Shown here piece by piece: positions 39,860 to 52,924 of a DNA stretch of 64,000 nt (its first letter is position 1; the number at the start of each line of letters is the position of its first letter). The stretch comes from Agelas oroides (Eukaryota; Porifera; Demospongiae; Agelasida; Agelasidae): positions 122,381 through 186,380 of the forward strand of contig OX422195.1 in NCBI GenBank assembly GCA_949130485.1, read 5' to 3'. The notes under the pieces are model-generated. The model made no database searches. It was not told where the DNA came from and saw only the letters and a program-made list of their open reading frames with translations. The position numbers were made by a program, and so were the translations under genes.

Positions 39860-42119
39860 CCACCAGGTCCGGAAAGTTTGCAACTCATGCAGATGTGTGC
39901 ATACTTCCAAGTTAACATTCATTGTTTTTCAAAATGATCACAGACACAGCAGTTCTTAAGTTCACAAATACAGTAGCTCTTTGCGCAGACGTAGAGTTCT
40001 TCTGATCACAACCTGGTAGCTCTTGTGGGAGGTAGTGTAGGATGTGGGAGCTCTTGTGGGACAGCTGGTGAGGTAGTGTAGGATGTGGGAGCTCTTGTGG
40101 GACAGCTGGTGAGGGTAGTGGTAGGATGTGGGAGCTCTTGTGGGACAGCTGGTGAGGTAGTGTAGGATGTGGGGACTCTTGCAGGACGACCGATGAAGTA
40201 GTGTAGGATGTGGGAACTCTTGCAGGACAGCTGATGAGGTAGTGTAGGATGTGGGGACTCTTGCAGGACGACTGGTGAAGTAGTGTAGGATGTGGGAACT
40301 CTTGCAGGACAGCTGATGAGGTAGTGTAGGATGTGGTAACTCTTGTCGGACGACTGGTGAGGTAGTGTAGGATGTGGGAACTCTTGTAGGACGAGTGGTG
40401 AGGTAGCGTAGGATGTGGGAACTCTTGCAGGACAACTAGTGATGTTGGGTAGCGTTGGCAGCGCTTGTAGGATGACTGGTGAGGTAGGGCATGACGTGGT
40501 AGCTCTTGCTAATGGAGCACAGGTGGGGACTTGATGATCTGGAACACACCTGAGGAAGAGAAAAGACTAGCAGTGAACAATTTGCAAAATGACCCTGCAT
40601 AACTAGTAGAGTACTACTCACCTAGTCATAGAAGACTTCCGCTCCTCCTTAGCAGCTCCTCCTCTCTGAGTCTCACAACTAATGCAGATCTGCGCATGCT
40701 TCACGTGAATGGTTCACAGATTTATTTTTTCAAAATGTTTAATATTGGGGGCTTCTCTTCTATTCTTTTTGCCAGAGCCTATCGCCAGAGCCTGGTAAAC
40801 ACTCAACCACAATGCAAACAATGGTGATTGTGAGGGAATGAATGAGATGGTGAATGAGATAGTGGGAGATGAATGGGGTGATTTTTTTTTCAGTATGAGA
40901 TAGTGAGATGAGATGATTTTTTTTCCGTATGAAATGCTGTCAGTACGATACGAAGCTGTCACAGCTGGTGTCAATGAGCGTGAGTTCACTCGAGTCATTT
41001 CGGTTTCGATCACCATTAACTTTCAGTTGCTCTGCTGCTGCGAACTGGAAAGCATTTTGGTTCCTTGGTCAGGTGCTCAACAGGTAAGACTAGTGGTGAG
41101 AAAGAGAGAGATATGGGATGTCGAGATATCAGCAACTTTGGGAAGTAAGTGAGCACACAACTCAGTTCTTCAGATCACAAAGGCAGCAACAGACTCCAGA
41201 ACACATCTGAGCAAGTGACAACCGGCAGCGTCTGGAACATTTCGAACATGATTGGCAGTATATGTGACTGCACCCAGTGAGAACTCAGATCGGACAACAG
41301 TCAGTAGCACAAAGCGGTAAGAGTCTCCATAACATATCGACCAGCAACTGTTTCGTACCTCTGGAACATTCAGGACAGGATCAGCAGCGTATGTGATGAC
41401 TGCAGCCAGCAGGAGTTCAGATGAGAAGACAGTTGTGAGAAGCAGCAAGAGTCTCCATAACATATCGACCAGCAACTGTTTCGTACCTCTGGAACACTAC
41501 GGACATGATCAGCAGTGTACTTGATCAACGACTGCAGCCAGTGAGAATTTGGATCGGATGACAAGTCAGTTGCGAGATGTCCGTCCAGAGGTAGACAGCA
41601 TGACAGCGACATGAGAGGTATGATGGTGATTTTTTTTTCAATATGCTTACAAAGAGGAGTAAAAAATACAATGGCCTACATTCAAAAGATTATGTCCTAT
41701 GAATAGCATTACAGTGAAAATGAAAATGCTAGTAAAGTGGTAGGGACCAGGAATGGCTCAAGGTTAGCTTCTTTTTTTTGCCCCATCTTTTCACTTTTTC
41801 ACAAAATGCATAATACATAATATATGGTTGGCAGCAAATAAGAGAGATTGAGAGAGGAGGTTAGGAGATACAGAGGAGAGAGAGAAAGAGAGAGAGAGAG
41901 AAAGGGTTACAAAAGAGACAAAGTGGTTTACAGACATAACAGATAACAGACTGGAGTACAGTGACTTCAACGAAGAAACTCACAGACACAAAAGTTCCAT
42001 CCGTTATCGAATCAAGTCTTTCTCTACAACTTTTTATTACGATTTTCTTCTTTTGTAAGTTCATCGTAAATTAGGAATCAAGTCACATCAAATCAGGATC
42101 GAATCAAGTCACAGCACAT

Positions 42120-42151
<32 letters not shown>

Positions 42152-45070
42152 TTCTTTTCTTCTTTTTAAAGTTCATCATACATCGATCGGAATCAAGTCA
42201 CAAACGACTCCCAGAAGTAAGGGAGTGGGAGGATGAGGGTGGTGAAGTCTCCTCTGCGTGCCAACCCCCGGGAGGTGAGGGAGGGCACCAGTGCTGTGGG
42301 CCAGGCTGTGGGCCAGGCTAGCTCTCCGAAAGTTCATCCTACATCGATCGGAATCAAGTCGATCGGAAGCAAATCAGGATCAAATCAAGTCACAGCACAT
42401 CTTTTTTTTTTTTTTTTTTTCTTCTTTTTTTTTTTTTTCTTTTCTTCTTTTTAAAGTTCATCATACATCGATCGGAATCAAGTCACAGCACATCTTAAAC
42501 GACTCCCAGAAGTAAGGGAGTGGGAGAATGAGGGTGGTGAAGTCTCCTCTGCGTGCCAACCCCCGGGAGGTGAGGGAGGGCACCAGTGCTGTGGGCCAGG
42601 CTGTGGGCCAGGCTAGCTCTCCGAAAGTTCATCATACATCGATCGGAATCAAGTCGATCGGAATCAAATCAGGATCAAATCAAGTCACAGCACATCTTTT
42701 TTTTTCTTTTTCTTTTTCTTCTTTTTTTTTTCTTTTCTTCTTTTTAAAGTTCATCATACATCGATCGGAATCAAGTCACAGCACATCTTAAACGACTCCC
42801 AGAAGTAAGGGAGTGGGAGGATGAGGGTGGTGAAGTCTCCTCTGCGTGCCAACCCCCGGGAGGTGAGGGAGGGCACCAGTGCTGTGGGCCAGGCTGTGGG
42901 CCAGGCTAGCTCTCCGAAAGTTCATCCTACATCGATCGGAATCAAGTAGATCGGAATCAAATCAGGATCAAATCAAGTCACAGCACATCTTTTTTTTTCT
43001 TTTTCTTTTTCTTCTTTTTTTTTTTCTTTTCTTCTTTTTAAAGTTCATCATACATCGATCGGAATCAAGTCACAGCACATCTTAAACGACTCCCAGAAGT
43101 AAGGGAGTGGGAGGATGAGGGTGGTGAAGTCTCCTCTGCGTGCCAACCCCCGGGAGGTGAGGGAGGGCACCAGTGCTGTGGGCCAGGCTAGCTCTCCGAA
43201 CTCAAGGCTGCCGTCACAAGTCCTCACCACACCTTGGAGCCACAGTACCAGGTTCGAGCTGGCGAGTAGGATCTCTCCTGTGTGGTGGATGACTAAGGTC
43301 CCAACGAGCACCCAGCAGGCAGGCACATCTCCAAGGAGGAACACTGCTAGCTTGCACTGTCCACTGCCATTAATTGTCCAAGGAGGAACACTGCTAGCTT
43401 GCACTGTCCACTGCCATTAATTGTCCTCACCGCACCTTGGAGCCACAGTACCAGGTTTGAGCTGGCGAGTAGGATCTCTCCTGTTTGGTGGATGGCTAAG
43501 GTCCCAGCGAGCACCCAGCAGGCAGGCCATCTCCAAGGAGGAACCCTGCAAGCTCACACTATCCACTACCATGCATGTCCTTGGGCCACCCCTTAAACCC
43601 ACGGAGAAAAGCCCATGGAGTAAAACCCACAGAAAAAAATCCCCGGGAATAAAAATGCACGGGGAAAACTCGTGGACGTACCTTTTACTTACAAGAGAAC
43701 ACACACCCAAACCTCTAAACCAAGCCATGCACTCTCTCACGCCCTCACTCACTCCCTTATATGCACCCACCCTCCCAGGCATCCACCCTCCCAGGCACCC
43801 ACCCACCCAGGCACCCACCCGCCCAGGCACCCACCCGCCCAGGCACCTACTCACTACTCACTCACTGACATGCACACATTCCCAGAACTACCTGCCTAAC
43901 AAGAACATATACTGGACTGACAAGTACTGAACTGACAAGTACTGGACTGACAGGTACTGAACTGACAGGTACTGGACTGACATGTACTGGACTGACAGGT
44001 ACTGGACTGACAGATACTGGACTGACAGATACTGGACTGACATGTACTGGACTGACATGTACTGGACTGACATGTATTGGACAAACGTGTAGTGTGTGTA
44101 CGTGTGGTACGTGCATGTGTGTGTGTGACATTGTGTCAGGTTGTGTATGTATGTGTGCATGTGTGTGACATTGTGTCAGGTGTACAGTTTGTGTGTTAGG
44201 GTGTACGCTTGTGTATGAGTGCATGTGTGTGTGCTCGTGTGTGTGTACATTGTGTGTGTAGATCTGCCTTGACCACTCTTCGTCACATAGTTTCGCCTGT
44301 CAGGTCATTTCTAAAGCAGCCACTGAAACACATGCACACTCCAAAGTTACTTATTCCTTGTTAAGGCTCAAAAATGGAAGGTCACAAAAATACTCATAGG
44401 AATGCAAGTGGGAGTTTTTAACCAGCCAAACCATGCAGCCACAGTTACTATCTTAGTTGGTTAGTTAGTTTTAGGTGGTGGTTAGTGTAACTTAATGTAC
44501 CGGACAAGTGCACATAACATCATTAATGCGCGACCCACGCGACATGACGTTTGTGTACGTGACGTGACTCACGTGACATGATGTTGGTGTACGTGACGTG
44601 ACTCACGTGACATGACGTTAGTGCACATTACGCGACTCACATGGATAATATCCATGACTCACATGGATACTATATGTGACACAACCATGACACCACCACT
44701 TAGTGTACCCGACATTTATTTTTAGTATTTTTGTGTGGCTGGCATGCACATGCAAACACCCACTTGCATTCATATGAGGAGTAGTCACCTTCAAATGCTC
44801 AAAAAATGGGAATGGTAACCTTGGAGTACAGATACGTTTCAGTGGCTGCTAGAGAAATGACCCGACAGGCGAAACTATGTGACGAAGAGTGGTCAAGGCA
44901 GATCTACACACACAATGTACACACACACGAGCACACACACACAAACAATGCACTCATACACAAGCGTACACCCTAACACACAAACTGTACACCTGACACA
45001 ATGTCACACACATACACATGCATACGTACACACATACACATGCACACACACATGTATATGCACAACCTAG
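39860..45070. repeat. Segmental duplication, copy B (about 5.2 kb)
   Basis: Direct copy of 30541-34850 with high identity by eye and expansions: the about 40-bp array (40015-40480) is longer, the T-rich/gttcatcatacatcgatcgg/caacccccgggaggtgaggg cassette occurs four times (42120-43200) against two in copy A, and the 15-bp tactggactgacagg array (43908-44075) is longer. Long T runs (42118-42153, 42402-42440) resemble poly(A) tails read in reverse. No protein domain is recognised. Confidence 0.85.
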
Positions 45071-45339
45071 CTAACACAATCACACACACACATGCATGTA
45101 CCACACACACATGCATGTACCACACACACACACACACCACACATTCATACATGAACATACACACATACATACATACACATGACATATTGACACGCACACA
45201 TACAGCACACAAATAACATGTATACATATACACGTACATACACACAAGAAGGCTCCCTCGATCCCACCTACAACATTCCCTGAGGCTCCCACCCTTCCTC
45301 CAGAGACACAAATATGCTCCACAACACCCTGACCCAGCC

Positions 45340-45625
45340 TACAAAAAACCCTGGTTCACATCACCGTCAACCACCTAAGACCCGGTTGACATCACCGTCA
45401 ACCACCTATAAGACCCCGGTTGACATCACCGTCAACCACCTATAAGACCCCAGTTGACATCACCGTCAACCACCTAAGACCCCTAAGACCCCGGTTGACA
45501 TCACCTAAGGCCCTGGTTGACATTACCGTCAACCACCTGTGGTTGACGTCGCCGTCAACCAACCTGTTTGACATCACCGTCAACCAGGTGCCTAAGAGCA
45601 ATCAACATCACCGTTAATCACCCTG
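45340..45625. repeat. Minisatellite with built-in palindrome
   Basis: Units of about 30-37 bp around ggttgacatcaccgtcaacc, whose ends ggttgac/gtcaacc are complementary, so each unit can form a small hairpin. Copies degrade towards 45625. Confidence 0.85.
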
Positions 45626-45638
45626 GGCCAGGAAGGAC

Positions 45639-45905
45639 ATGGCAGCTTCAAGTGCTCGCTTACAATCCCCTCCCCTTCAATGGACCCACCCACCAGGTAA
45701 CTCACCAGAGACCAAAGCCCCCACCTCCCAGGAGATCACCTACGGTCGTCACTATGGCTCTGGATATTGGGTCGGACAACATGGCAGCTTCAAGTGCTCG
45801 CTCACAGAATCCTTCCCCTTCGATGATTCCACCCACCAGGCAGCTCACTGGAGACCAAAGCTACCACCTCCCAGAAGATCACCTACTGTGAAACTGTGGC
45901 TCACC
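45639..45905. repeat. Two-copy tandem repeat of about 140 bp
   Basis: Both copies contain acatggcagcttcaagtgct, ccacccaccaggyarctcac and agatcacctac (about 45637 and 45779). Confidence 0.8.
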
Positions 45906-46204
45906 AGATTGGCTCAGACGAGTTAAGGCAGCCCTGCTATCCCCCCTAGCCTGGCCCGGCCTGGACCTGGAATAGAAACAAGAGCGATGGTTTGTAAATG
46001 ATGCAGATGGACACACATCTGGTAAAAGCACTGTGGTTACATCACAAGGCTGAGTATTCACCCTCTCCAGCTATGTACTATACACTAGCTGCCCCAAACC
46101 AACACAAAGTAGAAAGTCAGCCTTACCCCTAATCCAGGAAACCATCTGTGACTTCCCTCAACTTTACGCACGCTGGGCAGTAAGCTGGTGTCTGTAGGGG
46201 TTGG

Positions 46205-46295
<91 letters not shown>

Positions 46296-46712
46296 TGTGT
46301 GTAGGGAAAAGGTAGTTATTAATAACCAAGTGTTTTTCGCAGAGTCAATCTCCATCAGTCTACAAGGTCAGTCAAATCACTAGCCAAACCTATACACACC
46401 TAAGGTAACGTTATGATCAACCAGTTGGAAACCTGTGAAATGCATGCAGACAAGAGATGCTACCACCGTACATACCTTGGTGGGGTCATGTTCTGGCCAA
46501 GGGGTCAGTGGTGGTAGCTGGTATGAAGGAGAAGGAGAACTGACCCGAGGGGGAGGTGGTGGGCGTACCACCCTTACTGCAGTTGGGTGTACCACCCTTG
46601 GTGCAGTTGGGTGTACCACCGGTGCAGTTGGGACCCTTGGAGGCAGGCGTGCCCCCGGGGTATAGAAAAGTGTTCTAAATGATGGCTCTGGTGTTGGACA
46701 TTGTGCTAGGGC

Positions 46713-46795
<83 letters not shown>

Positions 46796-47076
46796 TGGGG
46801 AGAGGGCATATAGAGTGTTCATAACACGTACATAATATCATGGCGTACGGTAGTACGCCATATATAGGGATGACCCCGAAAAAAAATGGCGGCCACATTC
46901 AAAGTGCACAAATGACACGCTCGAAATGTCCGCGTTAGATAAGTCAACGGCCTCCATGAGCCATATCAGACATTATCGAGTGCTTCCATGGGCAACAGGA
47001 TCGTTAAATTTGCTGGAAAGCATCGCTAAGTACCTGACAGTCAAGTCGCTAAAAAAGGCAAATCGTCTATCTTCTG

Positions 47077-47107
<31 letters not shown>

Positions 47108-47996
47108 CTTCTTTTGCTCACCACGATAGCACGACAACGGCTGAAGCTATTACAACGATTCAAACGCGAAAGATCAGCATAAATTACTGGGTATTGTACC
47201 CACCACTCATCGTTCTCAAAGAAAGAAGTCGAATTAATCGGCGATTCTCAGGTAACCCCACGCTTATGCTTGCTGCTATACGCCATTTTGTTAGAATAGA
47301 ATATTCATAGCGATTACGTCAACAGAAGTTCAACAGCTACAGCACGTGAAGTTGGCATGCAGCTGCGGTTATTCTACTTCCGTAGAGAACTTGACGATCG
47401 ATTGATTCCCAAACGATTGCATATGTTGCTACTTTCATACAGCAGTTGACGTACTTGTGCTGGATTTGACAAGGAACGCAGTATGCGTAACGTCCACAAG
47501 AAACGGGCGCGGGATAAGCAGAACTATCTGCGAAACAAAGAAAGCAAAAGGCAAGCGTCCCGTAACAAGTACTGGAAGAACCCGGAAAAACACTCTTACT
47601 CTCCAAGGGTTCCTTTACCACAGTTATGCCTTACCTCTTTATGACCTATGTACCTGCCACCCACCATACACAACCTACACACACCTGCCCACAATGTATA
47701 ACCAGCTATAGAAACTGTTCCTTGGACAACACACAACATACAGTGTTACAACCCTGTCATACAACAGAACAGGTAGACAGTCATGTATATACCACAGTGC
47801 CTTAGAACAACCACTCACACACACATGCACATACCCAATTAGACAACAGTTACACCCATGATTCCATTGTCAAGTGGATAAGTGCAAACAGCTAACATCC
47901 TCCAGAAATCCATCAACATCAACAATAAACTACATAACAAGTCATTTCACTTGGGGTGTGGTTACACAACAACAAAAAAAACAACAACAGAAACAA
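45906..47996. other. Gene-poor stretch with two long (GT)n arrays
   Basis: (GT)n at 46207-46300 and 46715-46791; short repeats of gggtgtaccaccctt at 46556-46625; (CTT)n at 47084-47113. An ATG frame at 46926 runs into the CTT repeat and resembles nothing recognised. No other signal. Confidence 0.6.
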
Positions 47997-48670
47997 GTCA
48001 CAAAAAAGTTTGCTAAACGCAAACAAGCACATGTAGGGATGAAATCCTCAAAAACCAACCAAACAAGACGGGAACGACACCACAATACTTTTACACCATC
48101 CCTACATCTTGTGCCATTTTGCCACCTGTACACAACACAAAACCCTCTACATTTGTACTTATTAGCCCACACCAACCACAAACAAACATAGTACTTCACT
48201 CCATTCAACTATCTCACAAAATAACCCATCCTTCACAAAGCATTACAAAATTACCACTACTCACTTCACAGCCACCTGTATACAAGACAACCCATATCTA
48301 TCATGCTAAACAGGCATAAAACTTAACAACATAATGCACATTCCAACATAACACACACACTCACCACTCCTCACTCACTCCACACCTTCTACACACAACT
48401 TGGACCATACCTGCTACACTCAGTAGCAACCACTAACAACACAACATACTCACTATGCACAACACACCCACGCCACACCCTTCCATCTACAAGACAACCC
48501 TCTTCTACACACAACTAAAAAACAAATACAAACACACAGTTTTGGCAAAATGGCACAAGATGTAGGGATGGTGTAAAAGTATTGTGGTGTCGTTCCCGTC
48601 TTGTTTGGTTGGTTTTTGAGGATTTCATCCCTACATGTGCTTGTTTGCGTTTGGCAAACTTTTTTGTGAC
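47997..48670. repeat. Foldback element with 127-bp near-perfect inverted arms
   Basis: Arms 47997-48123 and 48544-48670 are inverse copies with about one mismatch seen (gctaaacgc against gccaaacgc). The loop (about 420 bases) is A/C-rich. Arms contain gtagggatg/catccctac as in the element at 28829. The right arm ends 1 base from the stop codon of the minus-strand gene. Confidence 0.9.
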
Positions 48671-48671
48671 T

Positions 48672-49113
48672 TTATACAAAGAGCTGAGGTAGAGTCAAGT
48701 GATAGCAAAATACCATGGTAACTATGCTGAACCTTGCATGTAACTACAATAGTTATATGGCCAGAAGTATATGTAGAGTATGTAGAGCTATAGGTACATG
48801 GCTTGTGAACTTACCAGGTTCTCCTCCACCTCCTCGCTGGACAGGAGGACGGAGATGTTGTTGTCCTCCTCTCTGGCGGCCCGAGGCTGCTTCCTTGAAG
48901 GTGCACCATCAAGTGCCTCATAAGCTGGCCGTTTAGCAGTGCCTGGCCCCAGCTTGCACTTTTTACTGGGAGAGAGACCTCCCTCATCCTTGGGGTCCTG
49001 GAGGGGAAGGAGAATATTTCAAAAAGCTGTGATATCTAACATGACATTTCTTGTTAGTCTCCACCCTTCCCCACCTCTCATCCCACGTACATGCACACAC
49101 ACACACACACACG

Positions 49114-49185
<72 letters not shown>

Positions 49186-51004
49186 TGAAGGCTTCTTTCA
49201 TGTTGTAATGTACACTACCAACATATCTGGTACAGTGTAGCAACTTACATTGGGGGTGCTTGTAGCAATGGGTTGGAGCTCCTCAGGGAGCTCCAGCTCC
49301 TCCTCTGCCTCCAGTGGCCTCTTCCTAGCAGGAGCTGGTGCTGTGGTGTTAGGTGTTGACTGGGTAGAAAGGTGGAAAGAAAATGATGAAAACGGTTACC
49401 ATGGCAATAAGTTGCATAAACTGAAAATGTCTTCTGTTCTTCCCACACTAAACTTTATTATTACGTAAGTGATGCTTACACACATGCAGTGTCTATCTCA
49501 AGCACATAAAATTTACTACACAAGTTCTTACTTCTTCCTCCTCCTCCTGCTCTCCCCCCACAAGAGCGGTGGAGCCCTGGTCCTGCTCCTCCTCCTCGAG
49601 CTCATCAAGGGAGGCGGGGGGAGGGGGATAGTATTCAACCCCGGTCATCTCTACATCAGAGTCGTCATCCTGGGAATGGAGAGAAGTTGCAGCAAACTTG
49701 AATTAAAGAATGCTATAATGGGAACTTTGAACACACTCAAGCATGCACACTGCAGGCTGTGACATGATATATTGTGAAACATAACAAAACCTATAACACA
49801 CTTCATTCTCAGGCACATAAAGCACAAACAGTCTTATTGTTCCCGGCTCCTGCCTCAAACACATAGTAACTGTTTGCATGAGGATAGCCTGGAAATGAGG
49901 GTAAATACACAAGCCTAGCTTACTTTTTCCTCCTCTTCTCCCGTCTCCTCTGCAAGCCGCAGGCGACTAGCCTGATCCCCGACCCAGTTCTCCCTATCAT
50001 GGAGGACCTCCCTCAGGTCTGACATTCCTGGCTGTGTGTGCATGTGTGTACAGGCAGCTGGTGAATTGGTGGGTCTATGTAAAAATGTCCAACAACAACC
50101 TAATATACACATGTACTCACAAGTTCGTCCTCATCTGGTCCATCTGGGGAGACAAATGGCCGCCCGTTGGCAGCGTCGTCATAGAGGGCCTCAACCTGTT
50201 TGTCTAGGTTGAGTAGCCTCCCATATCGCTTGCTTAGCCTCCTCCGTTTGGTGTCCAGGTTGAGGACAATCGCCTCTAACCCTTCAACGTCCCTCTCTAA
50301 ACTTCCTACTTTCTGACGGAGTGTGAGGAGCTCCCCCAACTCTGTAGAGAGGAAGAAGGTGAGAGCCAAAGTCATAAACAATCCATACATGTATACTGGT
50401 AGCTTTATTTAGTTCAACTCTAACCTAATGGACAAAGAAGCCAGGGTGCAAAGCCTAGATTTGTACACTCCTTTAGCAGATTCACATGGGACAATCCTGA
50501 GCTCACATACTAAGTGAAACAAGTCCAGAACAAGACATGTAGTCCCTACCTGGAAATGGGGGGGTGCCCTTGGGGAGCACGTCCTCGGTCACTTCCTCTT
50601 TCGGAATGCCTGTGGAATGCAAGACAGCAACATCATAAAATCCTCAGGCCTCAAGCATTCTATATCCTGGCTGCTTGCTGCTCCTTTTAGGACTACTAAA
50701 GCTGTGAAACCAAACCAACATGCAGGTCCATTGTCCCTAGGTAAAAAGAATGCCAAATCAGTGCATCACTACATGCAGTCAACACGGACATACCGTGAGC
50801 TTTTTGGAGGTGACGCAGGATGTTATTGACCTGTTGCTGCACCATCTCCTTTTCATTCTCCCTGTTGGTCTCGGTGTTTCGGAGCCCCCAGGTGTTGATC
50901 CGATAGGGTGTGTAGGTTCCTGTGCAGCCCTCACAATGGCACCACAGATTGCCATGGGGGTCAGCGTTACTCCTCAGATGTTCTTTCATGTCGTTCATTG
51001 ACAT
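48672..51004 (-). CDS. Unrecognised acidic, coiled-coil, nuclear-looking protein (about 347 aa, 8 coding exons)
   Basis: Exons on the minus strand: 51004-50794, 50609-50550, 50341-50121, 50031-49924, 49669-49532, 49359-49249, 48997-48815, 48683-48672, all with GT-AG borders and matching phase; total 1044 bases. The start ATG is the first codon of the first listed exon, so the 5' UTR is probably in an upstream exon. Residues about 17-70 hold CHCEGC and, about 43 residues later, HLQKAH, a possible but atypical Cys2-His2 zinc site. Residues about 95-150 are a predicted coiled coil rich in Leu/Arg (LGELLTLRQKVGSLERDVEG). Then come acidic runs (EEEEK, DDDSDVEMTG, ELEEEEQDQ) and basic clusters (ARKRPLE, SPSKKCKL, SRKQPR) like nuclear localisation signals. 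I do not recognise the family. The last exon (LFV-stop) is the least certain. Confidence 0.7.
49093..49182. repeat. Interrupted (AC)n microsatellite in an intron
   Basis: ac dinucleotide runs broken by gcaccc and agcacgc within the intron between exons 7 and 8 of the minus-strand gene. Confidence 0.93.
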
Positions 51005-51100
51005 CTGCAGAGATAAAAATTAGTTTCAGTGTTAAATCAACTTGACAGCAAGACCACTGCACTGAAATTTTATCCTATTACAATAGTGCAACAGTAGTAT

Positions 51101-51706
51101 CAGGCCCGTAGCCAGGATTTTTAGAAGGGGGGTTACATGGGTGTCAGATGTGTATGTATGTATATATGCATGCATAAGAATGCAAGAGTAGGGGGGTCTG
51201 GGGGCATGCTCCCCCAGGAAAATTTTAGAAATTAGATGCTCTGAGATTGCTTCTGAGGCCATTTTGGGACAGAAGCAGAGCCGTAGTAGCTACATGGCTC
51301 GCGGAGAAATTTTTGGCTGTCCACATGACTTCGAATTTCCAAGAGAGAAGCTACTAAGGTTGGCAGAACAGCAGGTTGGGTGACATCACTGGGAAGACAA
51401 CTGGTGAACTCTCGAACGCCTGAAATAGCAATTTATTTACGCACGTATTTATGCGCGCGTCCTTTCATCACAACGGCGTAAACAACTTACGCGAGCGTTC
51501 CGCGCTGGTCCTCCATGAACGAACTCGCATAGCTGCAACCACAATTGTTTTGACAGCAGTGATTCTCAATAGCATCGAGGCTAGTGGACCAATTTCAAAC
51601 GGTAGGGCACTTAAAATGTACAGTTAAGCGGTGCATATGAAATCTTTTGGAGGCCAAAAGGGGGGTTCGACCGAACCCCCTCGAACCCCCCCTGCCTACG
51701 GGCCTG
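51101..51706. mobile_element. Non-autonomous TIR element, 606 bp, with 5-bp target duplication
   Basis: Ends caggcccgtagccagg (51101) and cctgcctacgggcctg (to 51706) are inverted repeats. agtat occurs directly on both sides (51096-51100 and 51707-51711). Subterminal G runs and C runs (ggggggtctgggggcatgct; cgaaccccctcgaacccccc) are present. No transposase frame. It lies upstream of the minus-strand gene, possibly in its first intron. Confidence 0.85.
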
Positions 51707-51711
51707 AGTAT

Positions 51712-52210
51712 GATTAACTAATTACATGAATCCACTGAATGCAATCTTTCCAAGCTCCCCCACCCCTCTTACCTCCCATGGTATTACATGACTTGTCAGC
51801 CCACTAATTGAATTCCTGAGCCAATTATTAAGTTATCATGCTCTGTCTATTTGCAAGCTTCCATTGACCAACTTTCGAATTTTGAAATTTTGTGCACACA
51901 AGCTTGTCCCCCCCTCACCCCTCACCCACCACACAGATCACAGGAAACATTTGGTAATCCACAATCATGTACTAGCAAATATATGTAGTGTTTTTTGCAT
52001 CAAAATCTCTAGAAAATGTCCCCTCCCTCTTCCTATAGGCACCCCAGCCCTCCCATGCCCACTCTTGGCCTACACACTAGCAAAACCGCGGGGAATTCAA
52101 ATTCACCGTACAGCCAGCCTCGCATGACCACACACGGCAATCTGTACATGTACTAGCTAGTAGAGTAGAGCATTGTAGACTGTTAACTAAAGCTATCGTA
52201 ACAAACTTAC
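51712..52210. other. Nothing recognised
   Basis: Unique-looking AT-rich DNA, possibly the rest of a first intron of the minus-strand gene at 48672-51004. No open frame or repeat of note. Confidence 0.4.
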
Positions 52211-52385
52211 GGCGCAGGGAGGCCGCTGCTGCTGTTGTCGCCGCGGTTGCTGCCGACGGCACGCACGAACTGGTTAAACTCTCCTTCCTGCCATAGTGAG
52301 AAACCACAGAACCAGTGATGCAGAGAAGCAGAGAAAATGTCCACAAGGGAGGTAGTCCGCAAGGAAAGATCGCAATAGTCACCAA
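52211..52385 (-). other. Candidate non-coding first exon of the minus-strand gene
   Basis: On the minus strand, GC-rich sequence with CAG/GCC runs ends in a good donor (gcc|gtaagt at 52210). The next acceptor on that strand is directly before the ATG at 51004, so this could be a 5' UTR exon. The upstream limit is not defined. Confidence 0.3.
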
Positions 52386-52924
52386 AAACGCCAGAATAAC
52401 CCGAAAGAAAGAACAAGGATTGTGCTCCAGCTAGTACCCCCCATTTCCCGCCCAGCTGCTTCAAACTAACCAATCAGATTAGCTTCAATCAGCCAATCAG
52501 ATGGCTTGTAGCCTTGTTCCCAGTTCCCTTCTGCAGAGCACCTCCATGTTTTACTTCAGTGCATGTTACCCAACCCAGGCAGAGTGCTGTGTGTGCCATT
52601 TATATTGGAATAAAATGGGCCATCGAAATTGTGCCAAAAATGGCACACAAACATAGCGGAAGAGCAGAAATACTGTATCTAGAGTCCTGCTATAGAACTT
52701 TGTACAACGTCCACAATCGTGTGGATTTTCCCCTCATAAGTGGAGCGTGTGCAACGGCTGTTTGTGGTAGCTCAAGGTTGCTGCTCAATGGGAGAGTACG
52801 GCTGTGTGGAGTGCTGTGCGCCTGTATTCAGTCTCCAGCAAGACTCGTGTATGTAGAGAAAGGGCAGAGCAGAACATAGACGCGACACAGACACGTCTAC
52901 CCGACGCATCATTGCTATTTTCTT

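Noticed and set aside
42118-43040. Retrotransposon poly(A) tails
   Set aside because: T-rich stretches alternate with a fixed cassette and contain C interruptions; no reverse transcriptase or target duplications seen.
46926-47129. Open frame starting MSALDKSTASMSH
   Set aside because: Runs into a CTT repeat (poly-Phe), no recognisable family, no clear exon borders.
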